This document shows positions 1-10,900 of a DNA stretch of 11,235 nucleotides, piece after piece. The translations under genes and the position numbers were made by a program. Source of the stretch: Phoronis pallida (taxonomy: Eukaryota; Phoronida; Phoronidae); assembly GCA_028565715.1 (NCBI GenBank), contig JAOXYC010212905.1:1-11235 (forward strand). The letters run 5' to 3'. Every line of letters starts with the position of its first letter. The stretch's first letter is position 1. The notes below the pieces were generated by a model. It was not told the origin of the DNA. It did no database searches and worked only from the letters and a program-made list of their open reading frames with translations.

Positions 1-414
1 TTATGGAATGACAAAGAAGCACCACTCACCACAGTAACCAATCCAATCCAGCATTTAAAACTAAAGAAATGTCTCAGTATGAGTTAACAAGCTTCCCATA
101 ATATGGTAGTTGTCACGTTATCATTAATCACGTCGGGCTGTCAACAATCGGGTTGGCCGCTCACTTTTAGATGCATAAGCCTCATTCTTGAAAATAAAAG
201 TCATCAGTAAGAATTAAAATGCAATGAAACTTTGATATTGAGAACTGCATTCACCATTCTTAGAATATCCTTTATCTAGTTTCACAAATTGATGCCGTTA
301 GTTCATGTCGAGCCTATAATAACTATATTATATGGATGGCAGGGCGGGGCAACTCACTGAAAAGTCATTTTGCCATTTTTAAAATTTTCAAAAGTTATAT
401 CTAAGGTTATTATA
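1..414. other. Upstream flank, nothing recognised
   Basis: The stretch is AT-rich, has no long open frame, and shows no tRNA-like boxes or clear inverted repeats. It is bounded on the right by TTAA at 415-418, where the foldback element starts. Confidence 0.6.
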
Positions 415-1070
415 TTAAAGATACTGTCTCCTCGTTGGTGAGGATTTGGGGTCAAGATTCAAATCGACTCAGAACAGGGGTGGGAATCAAATGGTAGCCG
501 TAACTCAGATACAGCCCTACTAATCATGAAGCTGACTTACTAACCACAAAATACGGATTCAGGAACCACATGAATCGTACTCATCAACAGCAACCGGATG
601 CACCAACACGAAATTTAAATGGGGTTGGTGCATCCTGTTGCTGTTGATGAGTACGATTCATGTTTTTCCTGAATCCGTATTTTGTGGTTAGTAAGTCAGC
701 TTCATGATTAGTAGGGCTGTATCTGAGTTAATGCTACCATTTGATTCCGACCCCTGTAGAAACGTTGTGTGCGAGTCCTTTGATGATGATAATTAACCTG
801 CATCATAGTAAAAACAAATTCAAAAAAAAATCGGTAAAGGGGTAAATTTGATATCTTTGTATCAAAAAAACCTTGTCGTACGACAAGGTTTTCGAAAGTT
901 ACAGCTTTTTTTAGGATAAAAAGCTCAAATTTACCCCTTTACCGATTTCTTTCATTGAGTTTTTTTACTATGATGCAGGTTAATTATATTCATCAAAGGA
1001 CTCGTACACAATTTCTATTTGATTTGAGTTTTGACCCCAGATCCTCACCACGATGAGACAGTATCTTTAA
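415..1070. mobile_element. Composite foldback element with three stems
   Basis: Outer arms 415-466 and about 1019-1070 are inverted copies (shared ends AGATACTGTCTC / GAGACAGTATCT) with TTAA at each outer edge. Inside are two further inverted repeats placed end to end: 475-607 with 624-756 (133 bp each, 16-base loop), and about 765-850 with 928-1011. Only about eight bases separate the stems, so a single strand could fold into a three-way junction. There is no open frame for a transposase. TTAA at both ends would suit a piggyBac-type target site, but TTAA is also part of the inverted arms, so the assignment is tentative. Confidence 0.75.
867..892. repeat. 26-bp perfect palindrome
   Basis: The sequence centres on CTTGTCGTACGACAAG and is self-complementary over 26 bases with no loop. 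It lies near the tip of the third stem of the foldback element. Confidence 0.9.
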
Positions 1071-1307
1071 GAGTAGGCCTACAATGAGTTCAACTATTCT
1101 CGATCGCAATTTAATGTTTTTATGACTATGGTCATAGATCATTAGGCTCAAGTATAAAATTATTGATGAACTAGCCTACATCTAGTACTTGAGGAAAAAG
1201 TACAAAATATTGTGGTTGCCGGATGTTTGCATTCGAAAATAATTTCTTTTTGCCGTTTTAGGGACTCTATATATATCAGCGGAATTAGTTGCGGATAAAT
1301 CACCAAG
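1071..1307 (+). promoter_or_regulatory. Presumed 5' flank with TATA-like run
   Basis: A TATATATA run at about 1268-1275 lies 33-40 bases before ATG 1308. If it acts as a TATA box, the 5' UTR would be only about ten bases. A separate upstream non-coding exon is equally possible, since the sequence CACCAAG just before the ATG also ends in AG. No initiator or other element was recognised. Confidence 0.25.
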
Positions 1308-1937
1308 ATGGGAAATTTCATGGCAACCCCGTTGGTCGAAAATCCGTATAGGGTCGCCCCGATAGATCCGTCAATAGTACGCATGCTCACTGACACCGGA
1401 ACAGAGATGGCGACGGTGTTGTTTATAATTTTGGTCCCGAACACCGAGCGAGAAAACATCGACTCAACCACAGGTTTTCTGCAAAACAAGGACAGAGAAA
1501 CACAAGCGAAGGAATCCGAAGAAGCCACAAACGTTGAAGATGAATGTTTACCAGACATTGCGGTGGCAGCGGACGAAAAATATACAATTATGGGAGTGGA
1601 AGTTTCCCAACCGCAGAGTCAATCAACGCCTGACCAATCAAAAGTTCTTGGGGGCGGCGACACTGCAGTGTCCACTCTGCAAAAAGGAGGTTCATTGGAC
1701 ACTCCATCGGCTGATGTAGTAGATGGGGAACTGAACCAAAATAAACGAAATAGCATTGGTGGCGAATCTCTAACATTGTCAACAAATCAAGCTACGTTCA
1801 ATTCTGACAGTTTGTCAATAACACCTTCATTGAAAATCTTCAGGGACAGGCAGAAGGACACTGTTAGTAATATGAGTTTGCACAGCTTCGATCCAGACCT
1901 AGTTCATTTTGCAGTTAAGCCTATGCCTATCGAAAAG
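1308..1937 (+). CDS. Exon 1: start codon and disordered N-terminal region (residues 1-210)
   Basis: The exon holds 210 whole codons and ends in AAG before GTAAAA (phase 0); reading through the donor meets a stop at 2001-2003. Residues 35-45 (ATVLFIILVPN) look like a buried beta strand, as at the N-terminus of DUF389 proteins. Residues about 46-205 are rich in Ser, Thr, Gln, Asp and Glu with no hydrophobic core, so they are probably disordered. Base composition is more GC-rich than the flanking introns, as expected for coding sequence. Either M1 or M34 could be the true start; M34 would place the strand right at the N-terminus, as in bacterial relatives. Confidence 0.82.
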
Positions 1938-4900
1938 GTAAAAATTTGTCAAGTTTTTACGTGGAAAATTCATTTAAAAAAACTACGGTTCGACGAGTCA
2001 TAATTCAGTGTACTATTGGCCGGGGGGAATTCGATTAAAATTGGGTGAACAGATGTGCCTCCCTCAAGTCAAAAAGCACACCCATTTAGATACCTAGCCA
2101 AGCTAAAAGCGGTATCCATGGATACCAAAGGCGTATGATAATGTAAAATGTAGACCCATTCTGATCTACCTAAACGTAAACGCAATACCTAAATAATGCA
2201 AAATATAGACCCATTTCACTATACCTGCATGCACGCAAAAATTGCCTAAAACTGGCCAAAACCGGACCCATATCTATACCAAAATTGGTGAAAACCCGTC
2301 CCAAATGGGCGGCACATCTGTACCTACCCCTACAATGGAAATACATAGCTATGCTAGGATATATTTTATGAATTTTTCCTCATTAGTCATTTATGTTTTT
2401 AAGTAGCCGCACACACATGTTTAACTGTTCATGTTTCTTTCAGGCATCGAGACTGAGAGTCATTTTGAAAGAAAACAATGTTACACAGAGTGTGTGGACT
2501 CTAACAGAAGACCAATTAAATTATCAGGTTTGAATGTTTTTTTTTGGTAAAAAAAATAAAGTTTATTTTATATAAGTTATGTAATTTTTAGAACCATGGT
2601 TAGGCCAACTTTTACATGAATTTCCTGGTCTCTCTTTACACAAATCTATACTAATTACAACATTGATTAAGATTATGAAATGATTCCTACCCAATAGTGT
2701 TGAAACGGTCGTACAATCAATTTAAAAAAATTACCAATGATTTATTGTTGCTAGGTTACATTCGTTGACAAGGGTGGTGGAAGGTGCGAAGAACTCATAA
2801 ATGTACTAGCAAGTGCAGGTATTGGTCACAGTGGCGACTCCAGGGTCAGGTACAACTCAACATCCTGTTAATCGTTCTTTTTAGTGCTCCGATTATTGAT
2901 CGTATGATTGATTAATCGGTCGTTCTGCCAATGATCGTCGCAGATCGATCATCAACAATTATCGGGTTTTGCCCATAATCGCCGCATATCATTCACGGCA
3001 AATACATGGATCGTTGTTAGCAATCGTCCTCTAGTGAATGATATTGGTGTTTTGAACGTCGAAAATACTCGATCATGATCGATTAATCGGTCAGATTTTC
3101 GGCCGATCGATTGACCCGGAAATTTACCACGATTCTGAGCACTAGTACTTTTTGTTAACAAATTATAAATAAGATCAAGAACTGTATGAATAATGCGAGA
3201 GATTGCACACGCTCTTTTATGATATGTCAAGCAATGACGAGAAATAATCAACTCTATGTGTTCATAACCACTCTTTGTATTAATAAATGAAATTATCTTG
3301 ATCAGTGTGATTATTTTGAGAATTTGCCACTTTGGTACCTAGGCACATGTAATCATTTCATTTTGCTAAGGTTTGTCTAATTGTTTGTTTCAGTGTGATA
3401 CCAGTTTCAATCCATGTGGAACAAAAACCTGATGAACCAATTCAGTCAAATGAGAATGATATCAAGGACACTGAAAGCGGGTATTTATTGTAAACCCCAT
3501 CTTTTATATACCGTACCAGACATCAATCAAGACGGCATGTGTCACTGAGCCGTGAGGGGTATCACTTCCTAGAGCTTTCATAAGCATTCAGTAGATGGCG
3601 CGCGTTGACTTTACTACAATCCGATTGGCCAAGACCGCAAATTTCCACTAATGCGCCACCAAGTGTCACTTAGAATTTAACTACTCCTACGGGGCAAAGC
3701 TCGTGGCCGAAGGTGATATATCGATTTGAATTAACTAATTTAATGATCAACAATTGTAATGAAACTTTCAGATTGATTAAAAAAGCCCCCGAACTCTAAT
3801 TTGATGCTAAAACCCCCGAGAGTTGTGCTTTATTTTTAAAAATATCTTCAATTTTAGCTTAGCGCTGCAGGCTCAGTGACACTTGCCGTCTTGATCGATG
3901 TCTGACCCTACTTAAACCCTTTCAGTAGACACTTGTTTGAATGTACTTTGGAATGATGTTTTTGTGTACCTTTCAGTGCTTAGGTACATTTTTGATTTGA
4001 AAGTACGTGTCTGTGGAGATTGATAAAGTTGATGAAAAATGTTTCTCATTGTCCAGTTTACATGGTAAAACAACTTCAATGACTTGGAGACTTACATTTT
4101 TTTGGCAGAGCCACTACGTTTCTGAACTCCACCTAAGGTCCTAGATGGAGGTCAGAAACATCTGTGGCTCTGCCAAATAAATGTTAGTCACCATATCATT
4201 GAAGTTGTTTACAATTGATGAAGTTGTCGCCTTATTCATGGAGTCTTAATCATATTTTTCAGTTTGAAAACTGAAAAAATATCCATTGATTCCAACACTT
4301 TATAATGAACAATATCAATAGTAGTTATTATTTTAATACAAGTTGAAACCTGAGCCAGGTCACCTGATCCGCAAAGATGCCAAACTAGAATGAGTGACAA
4401 ATTATTGTTTGTACAGAAATATTGAGGATTCAGAATTTTGTTATATATAATCCTTTTAAAGATTTTTTGTCAAATATAAATTATTATTGCTGTGACCAAC
4501 TTTTGAATTTCAGGGAACCAAGTGACGGAGAGAAAAAAACGTTACTCAGTGATGATGCAGAGAAGAAAACTGGATCTAATAAATTTGATGACTTTAAGAA
4601 ATCCGTCATATCTAGGATTGCGGTACACCAGGTATGCAAAAGCCCTCATCATACTAACTGTCTTCGGAACTCTAACAAAAATCCAGAGGTTCTTATTGAA
4701 CTGAACAAGGATTTTCGCCCTGATACCTCAAAATTGGCCCTTCATAATAATGTCAAATACATACAGCGTATTACATGTACATACCGATATTCTGCGGGTT
4801 TATTGGATTCGAGACAGACTCCAGCCGGGAATATTTTTTCGAGGCGTAGGCCGAGAAAAAATATCCCGACTGGAGTCTGTCGAGAATCCAATAACCTCCA

Positions 4901-7900
4901 GAATATGGGCATGTGCATGAAATAAGCTTTTTATACCACAACGATAACGAAAGGAAAGAACTGCCTTCTCTAAAAGCAGATCACACAGATGTCATTTTGA
5001 ATACAAAGCGAGTTTGACAGCAAAACAATCTAACTTGTGCGTCTTCACGTGCAGACAAAGTGCAATGCCTTAAGGTGGATTCACTGGATTGATAACATTT
5101 GCACATTGTTTTGCGCTAATAGTGAATTAAAAATGTCGTTTGCTGCTAGATGTCTCAAGGAATGGTATCAATCCACCTTATCATTGAATAAAAATTTTAT
5201 TCCATGTAAACAAGTCTTTTATTGCATGAAATGAAGCTTACGTATCTGGTATAAAAGTTATAACACCATATCCTGAGCAGGTATCAATGATTTTTGCACT
5301 AGCATTTAAATTAAAAATTGTACATCACTCATTATGGAGTCAATGTAAAAGTGGCAGACAACGCGCTCTCAGTGTCTCCATAGCTGGGTAATTAATATAT
5401 TATTATCTGTCCTGATTAATTTCACATTGAGCCAGAAATCAGTCTTCCGGCAGTGACACCAGCCAGCAACATCGGGCTGGTATCAGTCACTATCCTTAGG
5501 CCGATATCTGACTTGATATGAAATTTACCAGGTAATAGCCTAATATCTTTAAAACACTGTGTTTTTATTGCAGGTTGTTGTGAGTGTTACCGACCAATCA
5601 GAGTTCACCTTTGATTTTGCCATGTTTATTGTTTTAGCCAGGTAAGTTTTGTGCCAATTTTTGTTCATTTCATTTGGCTTGAACTTGCCGATCAGGGTCC
5701 ATTCTTGCGTAGAGATCTATAACTTATACCCATGTACGATGCTTTGCCTTTTTCACACAAGGAAAGTGTTATAGGATATTGATAGTTTTATAAAAGGTTG
5801 ACTCTTTCCCGGGCTATTAAGGTTCGAGTCCCCATTTTGGAGAATGTTTTTTTCTGCACTTTTGATTTGAACACCAGGAATTAATTCTTGCACATAGTTT
5901 CATATTTTATCCAGTTGCCCTAACATTCAACTCAGGTGCGCATTAATAAATAATCTGTTTTCAAGTCAAATTATAAATTGAATGTATTGATTTAATGATT
6001 TTTGGATTGTATTGTTTATTTTCTTTTCAGTTTGATTGCTTGTATGGGATTGGTTGAGAATAGTTCTGTTATTCTAGTCGCCAGCATGCTTGTTTCACCG
6101 CTTATGGTAAATTTCCCATTTATACCTTTTAGTCACCATATTTACACACATTAAAAGTAGTACATCGCTACTTATGAATGTGAAATTATCATCCAATGAA
6201 TACGGTCAATTGCATAGGAATTGTTGTTACAAATTGCATCCTTACATTCATCTGAACGAATAAACACCTTCGCTTCTGCCGGAAATTTCTATACAAGCGG
6301 CCTATGTGACTTGATGAAATATCTTGAGGGTGATGAAATAACTGAGATCAACTGTAACTATTAACTTTGTGTTTTCGATAAAGAATGAAGGTAGTAACAC
6401 GAATTGGCAACGAAAAATGATCAAACTGTGTAAAGGAAATGGATGACAATGTTGTATTCAATAATTGATAATTCTACACTGTACTCGTTAATAGCGATGT
6501 ACGAGTTTAAGTTCCAAGTATAGGTGCAAGCTTGGGTCCTTGCTAGGCACATAAGGGTAAACAGATCAATGAAAAAAACGGAACTTTATAAAATTAATTC
6601 TATTGCTCACATTTAGGTGCATCATGTTTTTAGGTGATTTCTGTGCAGCAATGGTCACAAAAGAGGAAATTACATACCTTCACATTTTTAAGGTTTTTCT
6701 TTAATTTAAAGGGTCCCATACTGGCAATTACATTTGGTGCGAGTATAAAAAATCAACAGTTGAGAAACCATGGAATAAAGGTAGAGCTGTTTTCTTTGGT
6801 TATGTGTGTTGTTTGCGGTAAGTAATAAACTAATATTTTGTTTTTTGAAAAATCACCTTATATCTGTAGTACTTAGGGATTAAACAAAACACAAAACTCA
6901 TTTTACAAGGGCTGTTCCAACAAAAAACGTATCCCTGTTTTTTTCTGCATAGAATAAACCAGGCACTTTTGTTTAGGACAACCACCAACAAATATTTTTG
7001 ATATTTTGATCAAATCTGTGATGTCACTGGCACATAATTCACATTGGAAAAATACTTTTTTTTCAAATTATTTCAAGATTTGAATTCCAAACAAGAAAAT
7101 TGCCAAATTTATTTATAGCTGGGATCCCTATATTAAACATATTTGCCAATTTTCTTGTTTGGAATTCAAATCTTGAAATTATTGGAAAAAACATATTTTT
7201 CCAATGTGTTAAGCTATGACTTACGTGCCAGTGACATCACAGATTTGATCAAAACATCAAAAATCTTTTTGTCCAAAAATCTTTTTTTTCACTAAAATTG
7301 ATTTTTTCTAGCATAATGATAGCATTGTAGACCATCTTAGAGACCATTCAGAAATAGTTGCAAATACCTTTAAGGTCAGGTTTATGACTTCAAATACAGT
7401 CCAAGGTTTGTATTTTGAATGTTATATTCAGGCAGATAATTTCAGTTGGTGTTGTCCACTGCCTCTCTGAGTAAGATGGTTTACTGGCGTTGGTTCAGTT
7501 GACTGCCTATTAGGCGAGTTCGCTTTGCAAAAGAACCCATGATAGCACCTGGCCCTTGAGCCTTTAATGCTGGAAAAAGAATTTAGTTTATTTTATGGAT
7601 AAGTATTAAGTACTAAATAATTCTTCGTGCCTAATGGTGCATAGGGCTTGATGCTATCCTGGTTTCTGTAGCTTTAGAGGCGTTGAGTAGCTCCCCGTGG
7701 ACAGGACGCTAGTCTATCATAGGTTACTTTCCGACCATAGCCGGCAGGCGGTATTCATTCCTAGCTGAGTGTACTGTAGCAATGCCAGTAAAGTGCCTTG
7801 CTTTAGGACACAACGGCCGGGGCCTGGATCCAAACCCCGACCTTTTAATTATGAATCCGAAACTCTACTAGCTAGACTTAAATAGACACTATGCTTGTTT

Positions 7901-10900
7901 GTTTTAGGTTTCCTGTTTGGTTTAGTTACGGGTGCGGTGAATGTTAACGGGGCTTACTGGGGTGGTGGAGAGAGCTGGCCGACCAATGAAATGAAGAGCA
8001 GGTATCACTTACTCCGAAAATACTAAGACCCTGGTAGTGTAGTGGTTCAACAACACCTTTTATTCTAATAAGAGGCCTGGGTTCGAATATTCAGTTGTGT
8101 CCCAAATTTTTCTGGCACATTTTTTAAAATAAAGTGGTTTTTTCGAAGAAGTACATAAAAACATTAAAAATGTGATTGAAGTTTGTTTTGATTCACTTAC
8201 TCAGCTTTAAAAACATGTCATAGTTAGAGTTCCCAGTCTTACTATTCAAGGTCTTTAGTTATCAATATGGCACCTTAAACTTGAATAATTTTTGCTTGTA
8301 GGGGTCTGGCACGGAGTTTGTGGGTTGGTGTCCTGGTTGCTGTACCCTCTGGCGCTGGTGTGGCCTTGTCTGTACTAGGTAGTAATATTGGTTCATTGGT
8401 GGGGGTAGCTATCTCGGCATCGCTCCTGCCACCTGCTGTCAATGCCGTGAGTTATATTCTAGTCTGGACTCATCACTTTTAGTTCAGTACCTTGTTAAAA
8501 CCATTAGGATTCAAACCATGTTTATGAAAAATCTGAGATTAAATCAATTTTTAAACTAAATTTCTCTTTTACTACTTATATGTTAGTCTGAACTGTTTTT
8601 AGTTTGTTTTTCTGTCTAGTTTTCAAAGGGTGCATAGTGTTGCTCTCTCTCTGAATCAGTGTTTCCTTACTCAACTGATGATGGTCAAGTATGTTACTGA
8701 AACTTGTTATTGATATAATTGTTTTTTTCTGCATAGAATAAACCAGACATTATTCAATAGAATTGAATATTATAATTTGTATCGCATTAATGACTAAAAT
8801 GTGGTATTGAAATATTTTATAAACTTCATAAATAAATTAAAGATCTGTTGTTTTTTAGGGTATGCTTTGGGCGTATGCTCTGGTCACATCAATTCAAGCC
8901 CCACCAACTGACTCTAATAATGTGGTAAGTAACTGAATTTTATGCTATAACATTGCAACTTTTGGGAGTCTCCTGCTCTTTATGAATTTAATCAAGAACT
9001 TATCACATAGAATCTATCACTGGGGCTTGATCTATCGCCCCAGATTAGAGCTTTCATAATCAGCCGTATATGGCGCGCATTGAATTTACTGCAATCTGAT
9101 TGGCCCAGACGGTAATGCTTCATTAGTACACAGTTAAAGCGCGACCCAACACGTAGGTGATATATCGATTTATTGCGACTTAACTAATTTAACGATCAAC
9201 GATTGTAATGAAACTTTCAGATAGATTTAAAAGGTGGTCGAACTGTAATTAAATTCTAAAAAACCCGAGAGTTGTGCTTTATTTTTAAAAATATCGTCAA
9301 TTTTAGCGTAGCGCGGCCGGCGCAGTTGAAGATTCTTAGTGACAAGTTCTTGATTTAATGTACTATATTATTTTGTTTTCCATTAGTTGTATTGTTTCAA
9401 TTTGTAAAATGTATACTGTTGTAAATAAACCTATATTCAATTCAATATTCAATTCAACTTATCAGTAAATTTACATGACAGTTGGCAACATCAATGTTGA
9501 AATTGCATATTGACCGAGTAAATGTTTATTTGTACACTACTTTTCAAACTAGTATGCATTTGGTCTGAGAAAACTTATTTCTATTTCAGACAACTTTGCC
9601 ATTGGGTTGCCCTGGTTTTATTCACAATGACTACACACCCACGTACAGCTGTAACATGGCTACTGAAGCTGGTCTACTGGGGATCTTCAGTCTACTCCTC
9701 ACATTTCTCAATATTATATGCATCATTGTCATGGGAATCCTCATTTTAAGGGTAAGCTGGGTTTTAAAAAAAACTTTCTGACTGCATAATCTACTAAAAA
9801 AGTTTGAATTTTCTGACTTGTAGAGCATCCAACAAAAACATAGTTTGTTTGTTTATTTGCTGTTTAGCAGCATGTATATCTATTTTAACGTTTTTCAAAT
9901 TCTGCTTGCTATGATAATATTACAGCAACAACAAGTTGTGTTGAGTTGGCAAATTGTCTCTTTACGGTAGGGTGAATACTAAAACTGCGAAAATACAATT
10001 TGTCTCAAACATTCTTTTCAAAAGAATGCCATTCTTTTATAAATTTGTTTTGTTCTTCTTTTTCTAAAAGAACGCCGGACATTCGCCTAGCCGAATATTC
10101 GGGACAAATTTTATTTACGCTGCTGTAATTGATTTAAGAAGTACAGCAGAAAAAGATACTGAAAATGACTGTGCTATTTATCATTTTTGTCTAAATCATC
10201 ATTTTAAAAATTGATGATTTAGACAAAAATGATTTGTTGAGCGCTGAATAATTTTGGGATGAAGAAGTAAATCAACTCTTACAATCAAGGCTTTATGTGA
10301 ATTCTTCTGTCTTAAAAAAAGTACAACATACTTTTTGTTCATTCAGCTTAAAGAAGTTTTTCCAGAGAGAATGACACCCACAGAAGAATTCTGGAAAAAA
10401 GATATAAAGGTACTGTTCATATAATATCTTCTACAACTGGATGTCTGACAATATTCATGCATATACTGTTCATGTTGTTTTGTAAGTAATAGCAAAGACC
10501 CTAGATAAACATTGTTCCCCTGATGACCGTGTGGTTGAGTTTTTAAAAAAATTGTGTTAAATTTGATCGTCAATTTCTTTTGTCTTGGTCTTTGGGTTAG
10601 CAAATAATATCTTCACATCTATGGTTAGCAAAATCCATGCACACATTCTATTTACTGTCTCTGGTGACCTTGCCTCAAGTTTTCTAAAATTTTGTATCAT
10701 ATGCCAACTGCTTTGTTTACTGCCAAATTCATTATTATAACAACCAAGACCAGGCATGTCTCTTCCAATTTTGTTTAACTCAGTGTAGTGTTCTATGCCG
10801 AACCACTGTCCAATCGTCAGCTCTTACTTTAGGCACCCCTGCTTGCCTTTTCCTTTCCGTTAAATCTAGGGTCCCGTCTTGCAATATTGAAGATGGCTTT

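Larger units (their letters stand above)
3481..4513. other. Intron 4
   Basis: The donor is CGG/GTATTT and the acceptor is TTGAATTTCAG. It contains the 388-bp MITE at 3517-3904, starting only 36 bases after the donor, and the hairpin at 4065-4212. No exon-like frame is needed inside it because exons 4 and 5 join in phase. Confidence 0.8.
4632..5573. other. Intron 5
   Basis: The donor is CAG/GTATGC and the acceptor is TTTATTGCAG. It carries the hairpin at 4774-4919, an 11-bp inverted pair at 5071-5180 and a short imperfect hairpin near 5440-5510. A GCATGAAAT-AAGCTT motif appears twice in direct orientation, near 4914 and 5224. Confidence 0.75.
6818..7907. other. Intron 8 (longest)
   Basis: The donor is GCG/GTAAGT and the acceptor is TTTGTTTTAG. 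It carries one copy of a 26-base dispersed repeat (6937-6962), a long foldback (6976-7274) and a minus-orientation SINE (about 7615-7881). Bases about 7320-7600 have no assigned feature. Confidence 0.8.
9752..10346. other. Intron 12
   Basis: The donor is AGG/GTAAGC and the acceptor is TTCATTCAG. It holds a foldback at 9919-10129 and a perfect hairpin at 10180-10233. Confidence 0.8.

Noticed and set aside
415-1070. CRISPR array or prokaryotic mobile element
   Set aside because: The repeats are inverted, not direct with spacers, and the window is clearly eukaryotic with spliced exons.
1160-1558. 132-codon open frame on the minus strand
   Set aside because: It is antisense to exon 1, has Ser/Phe/Val-rich composition without a domain, and the + strand frame splices in phase into a recognisable protein.
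1938-2003. Extension of the exon 1 frame to a stop at 2001-2003 as a 231-residue stand-alone protein
   Set aside because: A GTAAAA donor at 1938 joins exon 2 in phase and leads into the alpha/beta region; the tail residues are ordinary intron.
2952-3251. 99-codon minus-strand frame
   Set aside because: It runs through the hAT-like element and plain intron, with no domain.
4632-4925. Continuation of the exon 5 frame
   Set aside because: It passes through a hairpin repeat; the donor at 4632 gives an in-phase join to the membrane domain.
6634-6711. Alternative acceptor (TTTTTAG at 6627-6633) for exon 8
   Set aside because: It would put 26 polar residues inside the conserved PLM-GPI motif. A minor isoform cannot be excluded.
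7823-7881. Functional tRNA gene on the minus strand
   Set aside because: The A and B boxes are present but the stems are mismatched and a SINE body follows directly.
9424-9429. AATAAA as the gene's polyadenylation signal
   Set aside because: It lies in intron 11 inside a retroposon-like tail, and exons 12-14 follow in phase.
10343-10603. 86-codon minus-strand frame
   Set aside because: It overlaps exon 13 in antisense and has no recognisable composition or motif.
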